Source of the DNA: Desulfobacteraceae bacterium
GTDB taxonomy: Bacteria; Desulfobacterota; Desulfobacteria; Desulfobacterales; JAUWMJ01
Length of the DNA stretch: 7,305 bases
Direction: 5' to 3'
NCBI GenBank assembly: GCA_030612225.1
Contig: JAUWOH010000143.1
Span: forward strand, 1-7,305
Shown here: one piece after another, positions 5,609-7,305 of the stretch
Position numbering within the stretch: position 1 is the first letter of the stretch
Layout: the number at the start of each line of letters is the position of its first letter
The notes under the pieces: model-generated
The model's database searches: none
What the model was told of the DNA's origin: nothing
What the model saw: only the letters and a program-made list of their open reading frames with translations
Translations under genes and position numbers: made by a program

Positions 5609-5636
5609 ATTTAGACTTACGTTTCCTGTTTAAGCC

Positions 5637-7305
5637 TTATATCCAGATTTCAATTTTAAAGAACCTGAAGAACAGGAAGAACAGGGTTACGGCCAGAACG
5701 ATCTTCAGGGTTTTCTCGCTGAACAACTTCTGAGCGCGGCTGCCCAGCATACCGCCGGCAAACCCGCCGATGATAATACAGATCATCAGAACCATATCAG
5801 GAAAGTAACCGTTTATCAGGTACCCAATAAAAGAGCCGATACTGGAAAAACTGGTGCCGATAAGGGAAATCGGAACCGCCACATACATGGGAAGTGCGCC
5901 CAGTGTAATCATAGCCGGGACCAAAAGGAACCCGCCGCCGATACCGAAAGATCTTGAAACCACACCGATGGCAAGACCCAAAATGGCAAAAAGCAGGGGA
6001 TTGATCGTGAACTCTTCGCCCCAGAACTTAAACCGGTAATCCGTAATGCCGGTTTTTACAGGTTCGATCTTGCCCATTTCAACAGAAGAGCCGTCAGCCT
6101 TAGCTTTGGCTACTGCATCGTTGAATTTCTTTACCATGGCTTTGATGTTTTTCCGTTTCTCCATGGCTTTGGGCATCATTTCTCTCACGGTCTGAATGCC
6201 CATGAGTACAACGAGGACGGCCAGCCACTCCTTATAAGCTTTCATGGGTAAGTATGCCGAGACATATTTCCCCAGCCAGATAGACCCGATGAAAATACCG
6301 ACCCCAAAGGAGATGCCCACCGGCCAGGCTACCCGCCTTTCGACTACAGCATACCGATAGAAAGAACCAAGCGGTGAAAACAGGGTCAGGGCCATGTTGG
6401 AGGGCTTTAATACGTTAGCGGCATTTATTCCTACCGGCCCGGCGGTATGGACAATCAGTATCTGGAATGCCGCCATGAGCATGCCACCTGCAGCCCCGAT
6501 CATGGAAAAGTATGTGCCTACAAGAATAGCTCCGATAGTAATCCAGAGGGGGTTCATATAGCGATATCCTTTGGACAGCCAGAACCCGTTTTTAGTCACA
6601 TTATACGAGCCGCTCTTTTCGCCGTTGACATAGACGTCAAATTTGGTGTCAGGTGGTGTATGGCGAAAAGATTTAAATGAAGCGGTAAATTTACCCGTGG
6701 TTTTATCCAATTTGATTGACGTGCCCTTATCCCAGTATTTGCCGCTTCCTTCGTCAGTGACTACGGTACGGGAAAAAATCGTTACCTTGCCCACCCTGCT
6801 GCTTTCTTTTACTATGGTATTGATCCCGTAACCGGACTCGTTGGCGTATTTGAGAAAATTCCACTGATCATCTGACTTGATGGGGCCCAACATGGATTTG
6901 GCTTCAGCGTCTAAATCGCCAAACTTCTTTTTAAGATAGTACATGGTGGTGGAGTAAATCCCTCTACCCTTACCCAGAATAACCGATGGACCACCGAATC
7001 TCTTCTTGCCCTCTTTACCAAAGGCTTCAGGATTGGTAGTGAGCATATAATAAAGCGGCGGGATCTTTGTATCATTGTTAAACTTTTTTTTCTTCCCATC
7101 TTTTTTAAGCCTTTTGACTTCAAAAGTGCCGCTTGTATCCGCCGGCGCAAACATTTTCGATTGCGCAACTGCGATATACAGATCCTTGCCCGGCTCGATG
7201 GTGCCCTCTATGGTAACCTTATCGCCGGCTTTGTATTCGGCTGCAGATATTGTAGCCGCAGACAGGGTATTTGCTGGCAGTGCTATAACAAAGGCAGCTG
7301 CAAAA
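5637..7305 (-). CDS. TauE/SafE permease with secreted N-terminal domain, start beyond right edge
   Basis: The open frame continues to the right edge, so the start is outside; 555 residues are visible (numbered from the edge). Residues 1-16 look like the end of a signal peptide (FAAAFVIALPANTLSA), implying export of what follows. Residues 17 to about 245 are hydrophilic and Lys/Gly-rich with beta-type patches (KAGDKVTIEGTIEPGKDLYIAV, interrupted here after 'KVTIEG' and resumed at 'TIEPGK'), and probably fold in the periplasm. The membrane core (about 250-550) carries the two TauE/SafE halves: GAAGGML (270-276) and FGIGGGFLLVPA (453-464), separated by a charged loop (about 378-432). Typical family members are only the core of about 250-270 residues, so the N-terminal domain of more than 200 residues is unusual. 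It may gather or gate an anion such as sulfite or a sulfonate; the substrate is unproven. An internal ATG at 7154 would discard the signal peptide, so it is rejected as start. The gene ends in a strong terminator. Confidence 0.9.
   Translation of the reverse strand, partial: FAAAFVIALPANTLSAATISAAEYKAGDKVTIEGTIEPGKDLYIAVAQSKMFAPADTSGTFEVKRLKKDGKKKKFNNDTKIPPLYYMLTTNPEAFGKEGKKRFGGPSVILGKGRGIYSTTMYYLKKKFGDLDAEAKSMLGPIKSDDQWNFLKYANESGYGINTIVKESSRVGKVTIFSRTVVTDEGSGKYWDKGTSIKLDKTTGKFTASFKSFRHTPPDTKFDVYVNGEKSGSYNVTKNGFWLSKGYRYMNPLWITIGAILVGTYFSMIGAAGGMLMAAFQILIVHTAGPVGINAANVLKPSNMALTLFSPLGSFYRYAVVERRVAWPVGISFGVGIFIGSIWLGKYVSAYLPMKAYKEWLAVLVVLMGIQTVREMMPKAMEKRKNIKAMVKKFNDAVAKAKADGSSVEMGKIEPVKTGITDYRFKFWGEEFTINPLLFAILGLAIGVVSRSFGIGGGFLLVPAMITLGALPMYVAVPISLIGTSFSSIGSFIGYLINGYFPDMVLMICIIIGGFAGGMLGSRAQKLFSEKTLKIVLAVTLFFLFFRFFKIEIWI

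Larger units (their letters stand above)
5078..5636. other. Gene-free 559-base intergenic region rich in repeats
   Basis: No open frame here looks coding on either strand. From left to right it contains a small hairpin (5092-5114), a possible promoter (5148-5176), a 134-bp inverted-end repeat (5154-5287), about 100 bases without recognisable structure (5288-5388), an imperfect inverted repeat (5389-5488), about 85 AT-rich bases, and the terminator of the rightmost gene (5575-5608). This stretch separates the rightmost permease transcript from the DUF106-like gene. Confidence 0.8.

Noticed and set aside
4280..5636. Search for sigma-54 -24/-12 promoters (GG, ten bases, GC) upstream of the minus-strand genes
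   Set aside because: Apparent hits such as TGGCCCGCTAAAGCGG (5187-5202) have the wrong spacing; none was convincing.
7152..7154. ATG at 7154 as the start of the rightmost permease gene
   Set aside because: The frame stays open to the edge and encodes the end of a signal peptide and a matching domain start, so the true start is outside the window.
1..7305. CRISPR array, tRNA/rRNA gene, transposase, phage or toxin-antitoxin genes
   Set aside because: No regularly spaced direct repeats, no tRNA-like cloverleaf and no such protein families were seen on either strand.

Overview
The window is ordinary bacterial chromosome, with every supportable gene on the minus strand. A Desulfobacterota (Desulfobacterales-type, probably sulfate-reducing) origin is suggested by two TauE/SafE anion exporters (one with a long secreted N-terminal domain), a sigma-54 type two-component system, and fold-back repeats. 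One repeat has ends reading GATGGTTTCGTAAAAAGT, which I associate from memory with that group. The taxonomic call is an inference; no marker gene is present.

Layout in the direction of transcription (right to left). (1) 7305-5637: a TauE/SafE permease running off the right edge, with a secretion signal, a periplasmic domain and a membrane core, ended by a strong intrinsic terminator at 5575-5608. (2) 5636-5078: a gene-free stretch holding that terminator, an imperfect inverted repeat (5389-5488), a 134-bp repeat element with inverted ends (5154-5287), a possible promoter built partly from that element, and a small hairpin (5092-5114). (3) 5077-4487: a three-helix membrane protein with a charged central helix, resembling the DUF106/EMC3-like branch of the YidC/Oxa1 superfamily. 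(4) 4475-4282: a 194-bp fold-back element between two genes. (5) 4279-700: a tightly packed cluster of a four-helix membrane protein, a three-helix sensor histidine kinase, an NtrC-type response regulator and a TrmO/TsaA-type tRNA methyltransferase. Junctions are ATGA, TGATG and a 3-base gap. (6) 699-572: a stem-loop directly after the trmO stop and a miniature copy of the repeat of region 2. (7) 571-1: a second TauE/SafE permease, cut by the left edge.

The most coherent unit is region 5. A small polytopic membrane protein is translationally coupled to a kinase without a substantial extracytoplasmic domain, so the two may form one membrane-embedded sensor that phosphorylates the sigma-54 activator. 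The activator has GAFTHA in place of GAFTGA in its sigma-54 contact loop. The input signal and target promoters are not visible here. No RNA gene, CRISPR array, transposase or phage gene was found.
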